This document shows positions 15,867 to 24,872 of a DNA stretch of 64,000 bases, piece by piece. Source of the stretch: Sphingosinicella xenopeptidilytica (GTDB lineage: Bacteria; Pseudomonadota; Alphaproteobacteria; Sphingomonadales; Sphingomonadaceae). Where the stretch lies: positions 124,001-188,000 of the forward strand of contig NZ_JBHTIK010000008.1 in the NCBI RefSeq assembly GCF_042676985.1, in the 5' to 3' direction. Positions within the stretch are counted from its first letter, which is position 1. Each line of letters starts with the position of its first letter. A program made the translations under genes and the position numbers. A model generated the notes under the pieces. It made no database searches. It was not told the DNA's origin and saw only the letters and a list, made by a program, of their open reading frames with translations.

Positions 15867-16952
15867 ATGGCAAGCTTGGCCAGAGAAACAGAAACGCTTC
15901 TGTCCATTCAGGAGGGGATTCTGTCTTGCAAGGATTTTTCCACGCTTGAGCGGGACGTCCTTGCGCCCGCTGCCGACTTTCTCGACGCTTTGACGAGTTG
16001 CTTCATGCAATTCTGGGTCAGCCCTGCCGGGGAAATCCGTTTCGGGCGAACGGCAGCCCATAATGTGCCTGAACGTGCGCACGAAGGCTATCTCGCGCAT
16101 CACTTTCGTGAAGACCCCGCGATGAAAGCCGCCAGCCGAAGTTTGCGCAATACGCCGCATGTGTTCTGTACTTCGGAAATATCGGACTACGCACAGCTCA
16201 CCAGCAGTCCATTCTACAATGATTTTTTTCGGCCGAACTGCATTCACCATGTCATGGTGATGACCCAGAAACCGCAGAGCGATGACGGTGACACGCTGAT
16301 CTTCGGCTTCCATCGACCGAGGGGAGACCGCCCGTTCACGGATATTGAAAAGCGCCGCTTGCAGAAGCTGGCCTCTGCTCTTGGCTGTTCGGCGCGGCTT
16401 CTGTGTCTGCAGGATGGTTTCGTTATCCGCGAGCGCGCCATCGCCGAATATGACTCGGCATTTCCGGGGCACGGCCTCGTGTTCCTCGACGAGCACATGA
16501 CGGTGACATACGGAAACCGGACCGGGCTGGCGCATATGGCGATGCAGGATGTCGGAGGGCGGATACGATTGGATGCACTCTCCCGCGCTTGCCTCAGAAC
16601 CCTGCGGATCGGCAATTACGCCGATGCCGTTTCTGTCGATATTTCAAAAGCTGACGGCATTGTCGCTTCCGTTCGGACCCGGCGTAGTCCCGAGGGGCGC
16701 CCATTCTTTATCGTGCATACCAATCGGCGGAATGACGAGGCCATGTTCGCAATTCGCTGCCGCGAATACCAGCTCAGCCCGCGGGAGGTTGATATCACGC
16801 GAGCGCTTGCCGCGGGGCTTTCCAACACCGAGATCGCGGAGCGACTGTTTATCAGCCCCCGCACGGTGGAGAACCATCTGCGTTCGATCTACGCCAAGGC
16901 GGGTGTAAACCGGCGAACCCAGTTGCTCAGTCAGCTCAACGAGCTGGAATAG
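15867..16952 (+). CDS. LuxR-type transcriptional regulator
   Basis: The protein has 361 residues from ATG 15867, which has an excellent ribosome site (AAGGGGAGG); the reading frame is open further upstream but has no signal there. The C-terminal 60 residues are a LuxR/GerE helix-turn-helix (LSPREVDITRALAAGLSNTEIAERL, then SPRTVENHLRSIYAKAGVNRR). The first 200 residues look like a GAF/PAS-type sensor, not a receiver or an AHL-binding domain with its usual invariant set. The 3' end overlaps the convergent esterase by 17 bases. Target genes and ligand are unknown. Confidence 0.88.
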   Translation: MASLARETETLLSIQEGILSCKDFSTLERDVLAPAADFLDALTSCFMQFWVSPAGEIRFGRTAAHNVPERAHEGYLAHHFREDPAMKAASRSLRNTPHVFCTSEISDYAQLTSSPFYNDFFRPNCIHHVMVMTQKPQSDDGDTLIFGFHRPRGDRPFTDIEKRRLQKLASALGCSARLLCLQDGFVIRERAIAEYDSAFPGHGLVFLDEHMTVTYGNRTGLAHMAMQDVGGRIRLDALSRACLRTLRIGNYADAVSVDISKADGIVASVRTRRSPEGRPFFIVHTNRRNDEAMFAIRCREYQLSPREVDITRALAAGLSNTEIAERLFISPRTVENHLRSIYAKAGVNRRTQLLSQLNELE

Positions 16953-17868
16953 CGGCAAGCCAGTCGATAATCCGTGCCAGCGCATCGCGGCCGGAAGACA
17001 GAGCGCCGGCAAAGGACAGGAAGCCATGGATCGCACCTCCGAAATGGAGGTTGCGGGAGGGTACGCCCGCTTCCGAAAGTCTCCGGTGATAGGCAAGACC
17101 CTCACCGCACAGCGGATCGTAACCAGCCGTTATAATCAGCGCTTGCGGCAAGCCCCCTAGGTCCTCCGCAAGCATCGGCGAGACGAACGGGTTTCCCGTA
17201 TCCGCAGTATCCGCGAGATACATGCCGCGAAGCCAGTCGATATCCTGCTGGCCGAGAAAATACTCGCCGCCGCCATATTGCGCGCGTGAGACGTAAGGGG
17301 GCGATGTCGTGAGGTCTACACACGGATAGATCAGGATCTGCGCATCCACACGCGGCCCATGATTGTCGCGCGCGTGAAGAGTGAGCGCCGCAGTGAGATT
17401 GGCGCCGGCGCTGTCGCCCATCACGACAAGCGTTTGCCCGGGAAGGCGCTGCACGTCGCACCAGGCCAGCGTGGCCACGCAGTCGTTGAAACCGGCCGGA
17501 AACGGGTGCTCGGGCGCGAGCCGGTAATCAACCGATACCACTGTCGCATCCGTACCCGCCGCGATTGCCCGCGCGATTGCATCGTGCGTTTCGATACTGC
17601 CGAGCGCCCAGCCGCCGCCGTGGATCAGCAGCACCATCGGCCCCGCACCGTTTCGGTCGGCGCAGTAGAGCCGGATTGGCACGGCCGCTCCGTCACCCGC
17701 AATCAGCAGATCCTCGCTGGCGATGTGCGGCGCCTCCGGTGCGAGCTGAGCGGTAGCAGCCGCAAGCTGCTGGCGCGCCTCGGCAACCGACAGGCTCCAG
17801 AGCGGCGGTGCGCCCGATGCCCGCATGGTATCCAGAAGCACGGCCACATCAGGATCGAGTCCGGCCAT
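16936..17868 (-). CDS. Alpha/beta-hydrolase esterase, HSL type
   Basis: This 310-residue protein starts at ATG 17868 behind a perfect AGGAGG. It has the hormone-sensitive-lipase oxyanion motif HGGGW (83-87), the nucleophile S153 in GDSAGANL, a likely acid in GYDPLCGEG and the histidine in AIHGF. It should hydrolyse a short acyl or carboxylic ester in the cytoplasm. It lies 14 bases downstream of the TonB receptor gene (17883-20237), so import and ester cleavage are probably coexpressed. The 3' end overlaps the LuxR-type gene on the other strand. Confidence 0.93.
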   Translation of the reverse strand: MAGLDPDVAVLLDTMRASGAPPLWSLSVAEARQQLAAATAQLAPEAPHIASEDLLIAGDGAAVPIRLYCADRNGAGPMVLLIHGGGWALGSIETHDAIARAIAAGTDATVVSVDYRLAPEHPFPAGFNDCVATLAWCDVQRLPGQTLVVMGDSAGANLTAALTLHARDNHGPRVDAQILIYPCVDLTTSPPYVSRAQYGGGEYFLGQQDIDWLRGMYLADTADTGNPFVSPMLAEDLGGLPQALIITAGYDPLCGEGLAYHRRLSEAGVPSRNLHFGGAIHGFLSFAGALSSGRDALARIIDWLAAIPAR

Positions 17869-17882
17869 CGTGCGCCTCCTCC

Positions 17883-20237
17883 CTAGAAGCGCTTCTTCGC
17901 CGAAAGACCCCACTCGCGCGGGCGACCGTAATAGCCTTCGGTATGACCGAAACTGGACTCCGCCGAAATGCCGCCGCCAAGATAGGTCTTGTTGGTCAGA
18001 TTGGTGATGAAGGCCGCGATCTCCAGACCGAGGTCGTCGTTCGAATAGGTGATCCGCGTATTGATCAGCGCGAAGCCATCCTGCACGAGCGTTTCCACAT
18101 TGGTGGGATCGAGATAGGTGCGGCTTTTGTACGTCAGGTCGCCTCGGAACGCGACGCTGCTGCTGGTTCCCACCGGCACCGTATAGACGATGCTCGCATT
18201 GCCCGTCCATTTCGGGACAAAGGGCTGATGCGTATCGAGCGAGATGTCGCTCACCCCGGCTGCAAGGCTGGTGTATTTGAAATCCGTATATCCAAGCCCG
18301 GCTGAAAGCTGGAGGGCGGGGACGGGCTGCGCCTGCAATTCCAGCTCGAATCCCTTTACTTCCGCGTCTCCGGCATTTCCGAGGTCGAGCACGAGAACGC
18401 CGGCCTCGTTGGCCTTGACCCGCGAAAGCTGGATATCGGTGTAATCGTTCCAGTAGGCGGCGGCATTGAAGCGCAGCATACGGCCCAGAAGATCGGATTT
18501 GAAGCCGAGTTCGTAGGCGGTCACCTCCTCGGGATTGAAGGGCACCGGCGGCGTATTGTCCACCGTTGGGCGGCCGTTGAAACCGCCGCTCTTGAACCCA
18601 CGCGATACCGACGCATACGCCATGAACTGCGGCGAGAAGCGATAGTCGATCGACGCCATCGGCGTGAACGAATCCCAGCTCTTGCCCACGGTTGTCAGCG
18701 GGATGATCGGCACGCCCGATGCAACGCGGATGTGCCGCAGCGTATAGTCCTTGCTCTCGTGCGTATAACGCGCGCCGACTGTCAGGTTGAGATCGTCGGC
18801 AAGCGTGTAGGTCGCCTGTCCGAAAGCGGCGTAGCTCTTGATGCGGATCTTGTTGAAGATATCGAAATCAAGATCGAGCGCGACGTTCACAGGATTGCCT
18901 GCGCCGCCGGGCGCGGTTGGGGCTTCGGGCGGAGACCCGTCGATCGGCCCTGGAAGTGCTTCGAACGTGTTGAAAAATCCGGATGCGAGGATGACGTTGT
19001 TGGTATCGCGCCCGTATTCGTTGAAGTAAAAGCCGCCTACGACCCATTTCAGCCGTTCGTCCGCAGATGTGCCGACGAGCTGGAGTTCCTGGCTGAACTG
19101 GTGCTGCCGCTGCCGGTTGTCGGTTGCGATATAGTCCATGGGTCCACCGTCGCCGTCGCGGCCGAAATGGGCCTTCATGCGGCGGTAGGCGGTGACGGAT
19201 TTGAGAGCGATCGTATCGCTCATGTCCCAGTTGAACGTTCCCGAAAGGCCCCACATGTCGAGATCGTTGCGGTTAGGGCCCGTCCCGTAGGTGGTGAAGG
19301 GCTTCGGCGAGATCAAATCCGTCGACATCGGTATCGGCGATGCCACGAAGATGTTCCACAAGGTCGCGACGACGGAAATGTCCTGATCGAACGACAGCAG
19401 TTTTTCGGGCACGGCTTCCTGCCGCCAACGCGAGTAATCCGCTGCGATATCGACCGTGACGTCGTTCGACGGCGTGAAGCGCAGGTCGAGCCGCGCCGCG
19501 GTCTGGCCGATATCGCCGGGGCGAGAAACCGTGTCGCCGGTGAAATAGTCGACGCGCTTGCCGTAACCGTCGCGGTTCTGCGACGAGGCGGAGAGTTTCA
19601 TTGCTACCTGATCAGGAACAAGCGCGGTTTCAAATGATCCGCGCACGTCGATGCGGTTGAAGCGACCGGTCGTCACCTCGATGAAACCACGCGTCTCGCC
19701 ACTGGGCTTGGCCGAGGTGACGTTGACGGCACCGCCGATCGTGTTCTTGCCGAACAATGTGCCCTGCGGTCCGCGCAGCACCTCTACGCGCTCGACATCG
19801 AGCAGGTCGAATGTGCTGCCCACCGAGCGCGGATAGTAGACGCCGTCCACGTAGACGCCGACGCCGGGATCTACCGTGAACAGGAATTCACTCTGCCCGA
19901 CACCGCGGATGAACACCGAGAGGTTCGCTCCGCCGCCACTTCCGCCCGCGGCCGTGTACATGGAAACGTTGGGCACGAAGCCCGCCACATCGGCGAGTGC
20001 GCTCGCGCCGCGCGCCGTCAGATCCTCGCCGCCGAGTGCGGTGATGGCGATCGGTGTGTCCTGCAGCCGCTCCTCGCGCTTGCGCGCCACCACGACGATC
20101 TCGGCAAGGCCAGCCGATTCTTCGGCCTCCGGCCCGGCTTGCGCCCGGGCAGTCGATGGCGCCGCCAACCCACCGAGAATGGAGGCCCCAAGGCAAAGCG
20201 AAAGCATACGGCGGGCAGCGAACGAGCGTGCAATCAT
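17883..20237 (-). CDS. TonB-dependent outer-membrane receptor
   Basis: This 784-residue protein has a signal peptide ending TARAQ, a TonB box and plug start (AEIVVVARKREERLQDTP), the signature FIRGVGQSEFLFTVDPGVGVYV and VEVLRGPQGTLFGKNTIGGAV, then a barrel ending GLSAKKRF. It is first in a two-gene minus-strand unit with the esterase, and GGGGGAGG precedes the start. The upstream spacer is shared with the bicupin gene at 20671 and contains the palindromic site at 20514-20528, though that lies nearer the bicupin. Substrate unknown. Confidence 0.95.
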   Translation of the reverse strand: MIARSFAARRMLSLCLGASILGGLAAPSTARAQAGPEAEESAGLAEIVVVARKREERLQDTPIAITALGGEDLTARGASALADVAGFVPNVSMYTAAGGSGGGANLSVFIRGVGQSEFLFTVDPGVGVYVDGVYYPRSVGSTFDLLDVERVEVLRGPQGTLFGKNTIGGAVNVTSAKPSGETRGFIEVTTGRFNRIDVRGSFETALVPDQVAMKLSASSQNRDGYGKRVDYFTGDTVSRPGDIGQTAARLDLRFTPSNDVTVDIAADYSRWRQEAVPEKLLSFDQDISVVATLWNIFVASPIPMSTDLISPKPFTTYGTGPNRNDLDMWGLSGTFNWDMSDTIALKSVTAYRRMKAHFGRDGDGGPMDYIATDNRQRQHQFSQELQLVGTSADERLKWVVGGFYFNEYGRDTNNVILASGFFNTFEALPGPIDGSPPEAPTAPGGAGNPVNVALDLDFDIFNKIRIKSYAAFGQATYTLADDLNLTVGARYTHESKDYTLRHIRVASGVPIIPLTTVGKSWDSFTPMASIDYRFSPQFMAYASVSRGFKSGGFNGRPTVDNTPPVPFNPEEVTAYELGFKSDLLGRMLRFNAAAYWNDYTDIQLSRVKANEAGVLVLDLGNAGDAEVKGFELELQAQPVPALQLSAGLGYTDFKYTSLAAGVSDISLDTHQPFVPKWTGNASIVYTVPVGTSSSVAFRGDLTYKSRTYLDPTNVETLVQDGFALINTRITYSNDDLGLEIAAFITNLTNKTYLGGGISAESSFGHTEGYYGRPREWGLSAKKRF

Positions 20238-20670
20238 CGGACAGTATCCTCCCCCAGAACAGTCCTTGCCGGCCTATGCTCTCTTGGCGGTTGCCGGCTT
20301 TGGACGCCTAGATTCATGAAGCCCGGCCATCCGAGGAACAATGACGAGAGACACTCAATTTTTCTGCCTGGAGCGGCGGTCTCTGCTTATCGTCGCACTG
20401 CGCATTCGGCTGCGTCCGCGATCAACTTTCAATCGGATTTTTTGTTGCGATGCAGCATAGACATGCTGCGGCAGTCTTTTGAAAGATATCCGTATGTGCC
20501 GGCCTCCAAAATGGAAACAATCTGTTTCGCAGTTCGATCTAACCTCGCGCCCGATTCTGCGGTATCCGCTGAGGGCCTTGGGGAAGGATGGGACACACGG
20601 CCGTTATTGCCATGGCCGATTTCTCGCCGGACATCGAGGCCTCGGGTGTATCGGGAGGCTGGTAACGATC
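20238..20670. other. Divergent intergenic region, TonB receptor / bicupin
   Basis: These 433 bases separate two divergent start codons. Reading frames cross the region but lack ribosome sites and codon structure, so I see no gene. The notable element is the palindrome at 20514-20528. GGGAGG at about 20653-20658 is the likely ribosome site of the bicupin gene. Confidence 0.6.
20514..20528 (+). promoter_or_regulatory. Shared palindromic operator, site D
   Basis: GAAACA-ATC-TGTTTC is a perfect 6-bp inverted repeat with a 3-base spacer, flanked by TG on the left and G on the right. It matches sites at 23936, 38250 and 39528 in design (GAAA-n-A-N3-T-n-TTTC). It lies 143 bases upstream of the bicupin start. 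The variable arm base is C here with G opposite. Confidence 0.65.
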
Positions 20671-21780
20671 ATGACGGACGGCGCGCTGGGTTCAGGACAG
20701 GAGAAAGGGCCGGTCGGCAGTCCGTTTGTCGATGCTTCGGGCGCGCAGGATGCGATGGTTCCGTGCTGGGACGCCTTCAAGGTCTCCAAGGATCAGATCG
20801 ATGGCGAGATTGAGCGGCTGAAGTCGCTGCCCCGGCCCGCGAACGGCCGGCGCCGGTCGTACATCGTTCACCCGCAATCCCAGCGTAACAGCATCACGCC
20901 GGGCCTTCGCGCCGCCATCGAGGTGGTCATGCCCGGCGAGGCGGTGGAGCTGGCCGCCAGCAACGCCTCCAGCGTCGGCATCTGCATCGGAGGGGAGGGC
21001 AGGGCCGTCGTCGACGGCAAGGCCTTCGACATGACGCTCCACGACACGTTGTCCGTGCCGAACATGGCCCCGCAAGCCTACGCCAACACGGGCGACACGG
21101 CCTATGTGCGCCTCGTGTTCAGCGATGCGCCGCTGCTCGAGTATCTGCGCGCGCTCTATGTGTCGGATGGTGCCGTGGCGGCGGCGCGCGAGTCTGCTCC
21201 GCATCACCGCGATCCGATGGCGGACTTCATCTACCCGATGCCGACCGGCGGCGGCGCGCTGAAGACGTACCACGCCTTCATCGACCCCGAAGTGGTCGAG
21301 CAGGACGCGCACCTGTGGAAGTGGGGGGAGGTCAAGGCCTTCCTGAACGGCATGGATAAGAACACGAAGGACCTGCGCGCCGCGATCATCACGATGTACT
21401 GGAATCCGGCGACCGGCCGCACGCACGGGTCGACCAATACCATCACCGCTTGGATGAGCGGCGGCGTCGATCCGAACTGGACCGGCAAGAAGTGGGACAT
21501 GGCGCGGTCCCATCGGCACAATGTCACGGCGATGAACTATGCCATCGCCGGCCAGTGGAAGACGATCGTCGAGCGCGAGGAAATTACATGGGGGCCGGGA
21601 GATCTGGTGCTGACCGCGCCCGCCTGGGCCATGCATTCCAACGGACGCTTCGACCGGGAGGCCTATACGTTCGCGATTCAGGACAATGCGCTGCTCGCCG
21701 CCATGAACAGCACGATTCTGCAGGAATATGTGAACCGGCCCGTCGTCCATCTCGGCGCGCGCCCCGGCTTCGAGGCATAG
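20671..21780 (+). CDS. Gentisate 1,2-dioxygenase-like bicupin
   Basis: The protein has 369 residues from ATG 20671 (ribosome site GGGAGG). It is a two-cupin protein like gentisate/salicylate ring-cleaving dioxygenases. The iron-type motif H281-R-H283 followed by H322 (APAWAMHSN) is in the C-terminal cupin. The corresponding N-terminal positions are ELAASNASS and carry no histidines. WNPATGR and the HRH block resemble the catalytic half of gentisate dioxygenase. It is followed 16 bases later by the acetoacetate-decarboxylase-like gene and is paralogous to 25911-27011. Ring cleavage is plausible but not proven. Confidence 0.78.
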   Translation: MTDGALGSGQEKGPVGSPFVDASGAQDAMVPCWDAFKVSKDQIDGEIERLKSLPRPANGRRRSYIVHPQSQRNSITPGLRAAIEVVMPGEAVELAASNASSVGICIGGEGRAVVDGKAFDMTLHDTLSVPNMAPQAYANTGDTAYVRLVFSDAPLLEYLRALYVSDGAVAAARESAPHHRDPMADFIYPMPTGGGALKTYHAFIDPEVVEQDAHLWKWGEVKAFLNGMDKNTKDLRAAIITMYWNPATGRTHGSTNTITAWMSGGVDPNWTGKKWDMARSHRHNVTAMNYAIAGQWKTIVEREEITWGPGDLVLTAPAWAMHSNGRFDREAYTFAIQDNALLAAMNSTILQEYVNRPVVHLGARPGFEA

Positions 21781-21796
21781 TTTCGGGAGTATTCGA

Positions 21797-22585
21797 ATGG
21801 GCGGCGCCACGCATTTCCTCACGCCGGACGGCGGCGCGAGCCTCGTCGACGACTGCCTCTATGGGTGGGGCGCCGATCTCATTGTCGTCTATCTGCGCTG
21901 CGATCCGGAGAGGCTGCAAGCGCTGCTGCCGCCGGGCCTGAAGGTCGCGGATGGCCTGTGCATGGCCTATGTCGGCGCTTTCCAGTCGGCGAGCGAGGAT
22001 CGCCCGGATGCGCTGCTGCTCAATCCGGCCGGGGCCGTCTATAATGAGGCGGCACTGAGCATCGCGTGCACCTATGGCGACAGGAAGGGTTATTTTCCGG
22101 CGTTCGTGTGGGTCGACAAGGAATGGTCGCTGATCCGCGGCTGGCTGAACGGGTATCCGAAGAAGATCGGCGCGATCACGATGGCGAGGCCGCACGCCTA
22201 CAACCCCGTCACCGGCGGAGGGCTTCGCGTGGGCGCGGTGACGGGCGGCATCTGCTCGCGGCACGGTTTCACCCTGATGCGCATGGGCCTGACGCTGACG
22301 CGCGCCGGCGAACCGGGCGACCTCAAGTCGCGGCCCTCGACGTTCGGCCATCGCCATTGGCCGGCGCTGCACCCCACGCAAACGGTGGTTTCCGAACTCG
22401 TGGAGGTCAACCGCACCGATCTTAAGATCGGCGATGTCTGGCTCGGAGAACCGTTCTTCGAACTCGGCAACGCTCCCGACGAGGCGCTGGACCATTTCAG
22501 GGACCACGAGGTCGTCGCCGGCGCGACATATTCCTACGGCTTCCGCATCGGCGGCGCGACGCGTCTGGAACCGATCCAGCGTTAG
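21797..22585 (+). CDS. Acetoacetate decarboxylase-family protein
   Basis: This 262-residue protein shows the family core: E84 in the YNEAALSIACTY strand, FPAFVWVDKEW, and the adjacent lysine pair K122-K123 in NGYPKKIG. The first lysine of that pair forms the Schiff base in acetoacetate decarboxylase. The family includes decarboxylases and aldolase-dehydratases acting on beta-keto or pyruvoyl acids. It is cotranscribed with the upstream bicupin (16-base gap), so it may process a ring-cleavage product. The exact reaction is unknown. Confidence 0.82.
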   Translation: MGGATHFLTPDGGASLVDDCLYGWGADLIVVYLRCDPERLQALLPPGLKVADGLCMAYVGAFQSASEDRPDALLLNPAGAVYNEAALSIACTYGDRKGYFPAFVWVDKEWSLIRGWLNGYPKKIGAITMARPHAYNPVTGGGLRVGAVTGGICSRHGFTLMRMGLTLTRAGEPGDLKSRPSTFGHRHWPALHPTQTVVSELVEVNRTDLKIGDVWLGEPFFELGNAPDEALDHFRDHEVVAGATYSYGFRIGGATRLEPIQR

Positions 22586-22621
22586 GGAGGAAAAATCCCG
22601 GCCGGCGAAGGCCTGCCGGGA

Positions 22622-23755
22622 TTAGCCGGCGCGCAGCCCCGCCTGCGCCAGTTGCGGCTTCACGTCCCTGATCCAGCGCTTGACACCGTCCTCATAGCTG
22701 AACCAGCTGAGAAGCACGCCATCGATGCCGCCCTGCGAGAGCTTCTCCAGACGGGCGGTGATCTGATCGGCGGTTCCGACCAGCTCGTATCCGCCGTGGC
22801 CCGCCTTCAGACGGAACTTCATCATTTCCATCACGTCCTTGGGCATCAATTGGGAATGCATGTTGTGCATCTTCATGAAGCCGTCGAGCGCGCGGTCGTC
22901 GCCGTGCTCGACCACGTAATAGTCGAGGCGGTCGCGCGCGTCCTGCTCGGTGTCTCCCTGCACGACATAGGCCAGCGTCCAGACCTGCAGGTCGCGGCCA
23001 TATTCCTCGCGCGCGAGCCTGCGATAGAGATCGGTCTCCTGCCGCATTTGATCGACGTCGTCCGACCTGACGATGACGAAGGCCATATCAGAGTATTTGG
23101 CGGCGAATTCCCGGCCGCGATCGGAGCCGCCGGCGTTCATGATGGGCGGGAACGGTTTCTGGATCGGCTTTGGAAGGCTGATGCCCTTGCGGATCGTGTA
23201 ATAGGTGCCTTCGAAATCGAAGGTGTCGTCACGGCTCCACAATTCCCGCAGGATCTCGATCCATTCGGCCGCCTGTGCATAGCGGTCGTGATGGTCCTTC
23301 ATCGCGGCGCCGAACATGTCCAGCTCGGGCTTGTTCCAGCCGGCCACGACATTAAGCCCGAAACGGCCGCCCGAGATCCGGTCGATGGTCGCGCACTGCT
23401 TGGCCGCGGCGATCGGGTGAATGGTGGGAACGTGCGAGGTTGCGAAGACCGCGCTGCGCGTCACCTGGCTTGTCGCCGCCGCCCATGTGTAGCTGTCCAT
23501 CGCGAGACCGCTACGATGCGCGGGCTCTTCCTCGATGTAGCCGCGCCAGCGCGAATAGGGGACATTCGCCTCGAACCCGGCGTCTTCGGCGAGCTTGGAA
23601 ACGAGGACCGACTCGTCCCAGTCCGCATCGGGCGTTTCGGGCGCATTGGACATGTTGTTGCCGATGCCGTTCAGCCCGAACACGCCGAGTTTCAGCGGAT
23701 TGTCATTGAAGATCGGGTTGGTGTCGGCCCGCGGATCGTCCTTCCAGCTTTTCAT
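22622..23755 (-). CDS. LLM-class flavin-dependent monooxygenase
   Basis: The protein has 377 residues from ATG 23755. The beginning MKSWKDDPRADTNPIFND is shared with the paralogue at 36912-38048. Luciferase-like features include AGFEANVPYSRWRG, HVPTIHPIAAAKQCATIDRISGGRFGLNVVAGW, and MNAGGSDRGREFAAKYSDMAF. Such enzymes use reduced FMN from a separate reductase; a flavin reductase is encoded at 32005-32667. It is divergent from the FAH-family gene across a spacer almost duplicated upstream of the paralogue. Confidence 0.92.
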   Translation of the reverse strand: MKSWKDDPRADTNPIFNDNPLKLGVFGLNGIGNNMSNAPETPDADWDESVLVSKLAEDAGFEANVPYSRWRGYIEEEPAHRSGLAMDSYTWAAATSQVTRSAVFATSHVPTIHPIAAAKQCATIDRISGGRFGLNVVAGWNKPELDMFGAAMKDHHDRYAQAAEWIEILRELWSRDDTFDFEGTYYTIRKGISLPKPIQKPFPPIMNAGGSDRGREFAAKYSDMAFVIVRSDDVDQMRQETDLYRRLAREEYGRDLQVWTLAYVVQGDTEQDARDRLDYYVVEHGDDRALDGFMKMHNMHSQLMPKDVMEMMKFRLKAGHGGYELVGTADQITARLEKLSQGGIDGVLLSWFSYEDGVKRWIRDVKPQLAQAGLRAG

Positions 23756-24023
23756 TACTCGCGTCGCTCCCAAGGTTTGAGCGGAGCCTGAGCCGGGACG
23801 CGATTTTTGACAACAGCGTCCCGGAACGACTGGCTTTCCGGAATGGAAAAGGTGCGCCGACAAAAGGCGGATGAATTGCGCGCACCGGCGTTGCAGGGCC
23901 CAACGAAAAAGCAGCGCGGCCCAGGTGCCGATTTGGAAAGAATGTCTTTCGGGTACGTGCCTACACGCCGCCGACCCATCGCGCATAACCTAGCCGAACA
24001 CGCAACAGCAATCGAAGCGAGCA
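23756..24023. promoter_or_regulatory. Divergent control region (copy A)
   Basis: This non-coding spacer lies between the LLM gene and the FAH gene. Two blocks are conserved in the spacer at 38049-38401. One contains TTTGACAA and, further on, TTCCGGAATGGAAAAGGT (around 23812-23852), including the repeat TTTCC-N5-GGAAA at 23835-23849. The other contains the palindrome at 23936-23950 with extended flanks. The conservation of both blocks suggests paired promoters under common control. Confidence 0.6.
23936..23950 (+). promoter_or_regulatory. Shared palindromic operator, site A
   Basis: GAAAGA-ATG-TCTTTC is a perfect 6-bp inverted repeat with a 3-base spacer, 74 bases upstream of the FAH-family gene. 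The context (GCCGATTTG before, GGGT after) is nearly identical to site B at 38250-38264. The variable arm base is G with C opposite. Confidence 0.65.
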
Positions 24024-24872
24024 ATGAAGATAGGAAGCTGTCTTTACGAAGGGCGACCCCGGATCATCCGGGAGGATAACGGGCATCTCGTCCTGCTTCC
24101 CGAGGATATTGCAGGCAGCCTCAAGGCGCTGCTTGTCGAGGAGCGATTGAGCGAGGCGGCCGCGGCCCACGGCGAGGCGGTTTCCGCCGACAGCGTCGTC
24201 ATGCTGCCGCCGATCACGGACCCGGACAAGATCCTCGCGGTGGGTTTCAATTACCGCGGGCATCTGACCGAGACCGGGACGCCGCTTCCCGAACATCCTT
24301 CGCTGTTCGTCCGCTTTCCATCGAGCCAGGTCGGCCATGATCAACCCGTGATCGCGCCGGCGATCTCTTCGGAATTCGATTATGAAGGCGAACTCGCCGT
24401 CATCATCGGGCGGCCCGCCTGGCGGGTGAGCGCGGCGGAGGCGATGGACTGCGTCGCCGGTTACAGCTGCTTCGCCGAGAATTCGGTGCGGGATTTCCAG
24501 GCCCATGCCCGGCAGGTCACCGCAGGCAAGAATTTCCTGTGCAGCGGCGCCATCGGCCCGTGGCTGACCACGGCGGACGAGGTGGGCGACCCCTCGGCGC
24601 TCACGCTCACCACCAGACTGAACGGACAGGTGGTGCAGCACGACAGGCTGACCTCGCTCGTGTTCAGCGTCGCCGAGCTCATCGTGTACATCAGCCAGTT
24701 CACGCGCCTGCTGCCCGGAGACATCATTGCCACGGGCACGCCCGACGGGGTCGGCTTTCTGCGCAAACCGCCGATCTGGCTCGTTCCCGGAGACACGATG
24801 GAAATCGACATTCCCGGCGTCGGCCTGCTGCGCAACACGGTGATTGCCGAACATGCGGGTGCGGCGCGATGA
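24024..24872 (+). CDS. Fumarylacetoacetate hydrolase (FAH)-family protein
   Basis: This 282-residue protein has the FAH fold signature: KILAVGFNYRGHL, then FDYEGELAVIIGRPA with metal-binding acids, GYSCFAENSVRDFQ, and GDIIATGTPDGVGF near the end. Family members hydrolyse fumarylpyruvate or acylpyruvates, or isomerise and decarboxylate homoprotocatechuate products (HpaG). With gentisate-type bicupins on both sides, fumarylpyruvate-type hydrolysis is a reasonable guess; an HpaG-like role beside HpaH/HpaI is an alternative. It is the first gene of a plus-strand operon; the next ATG overlaps its stop. Confidence 0.9.
   Translation: MKIGSCLYEGRPRIIREDNGHLVLLPEDIAGSLKALLVEERLSEAAAAHGEAVSADSVVMLPPITDPDKILAVGFNYRGHLTETGTPLPEHPSLFVRFPSSQVGHDQPVIAPAISSEFDYEGELAVIIGRPAWRVSAAEAMDCVAGYSCFAENSVRDFQAHARQVTAGKNFLCSGAIGPWLTTADEVGDPSALTLTTRLNGQVVQHDRLTSLVFSVAELIVYISQFTRLLPGDIIATGTPDGVGFLRKPPIWLVPGDTMEIDIPGVGLLRNTVIAEHAGAAR

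Noticed and set aside
17869..18210. N-terminal extension of the esterase frame into the TonB receptor gene
   Set aside because: The ATG at 17868 has a perfect AGGAGG, and the extension overlaps the receptor coding end.
23835..23849. TTTCC-N5-GGAAA repeat as a sigma-54 promoter
   Set aside because: No TGGCAC-N5-TTGC arrangement could be read on either strand; kept only as part of the conserved control block.
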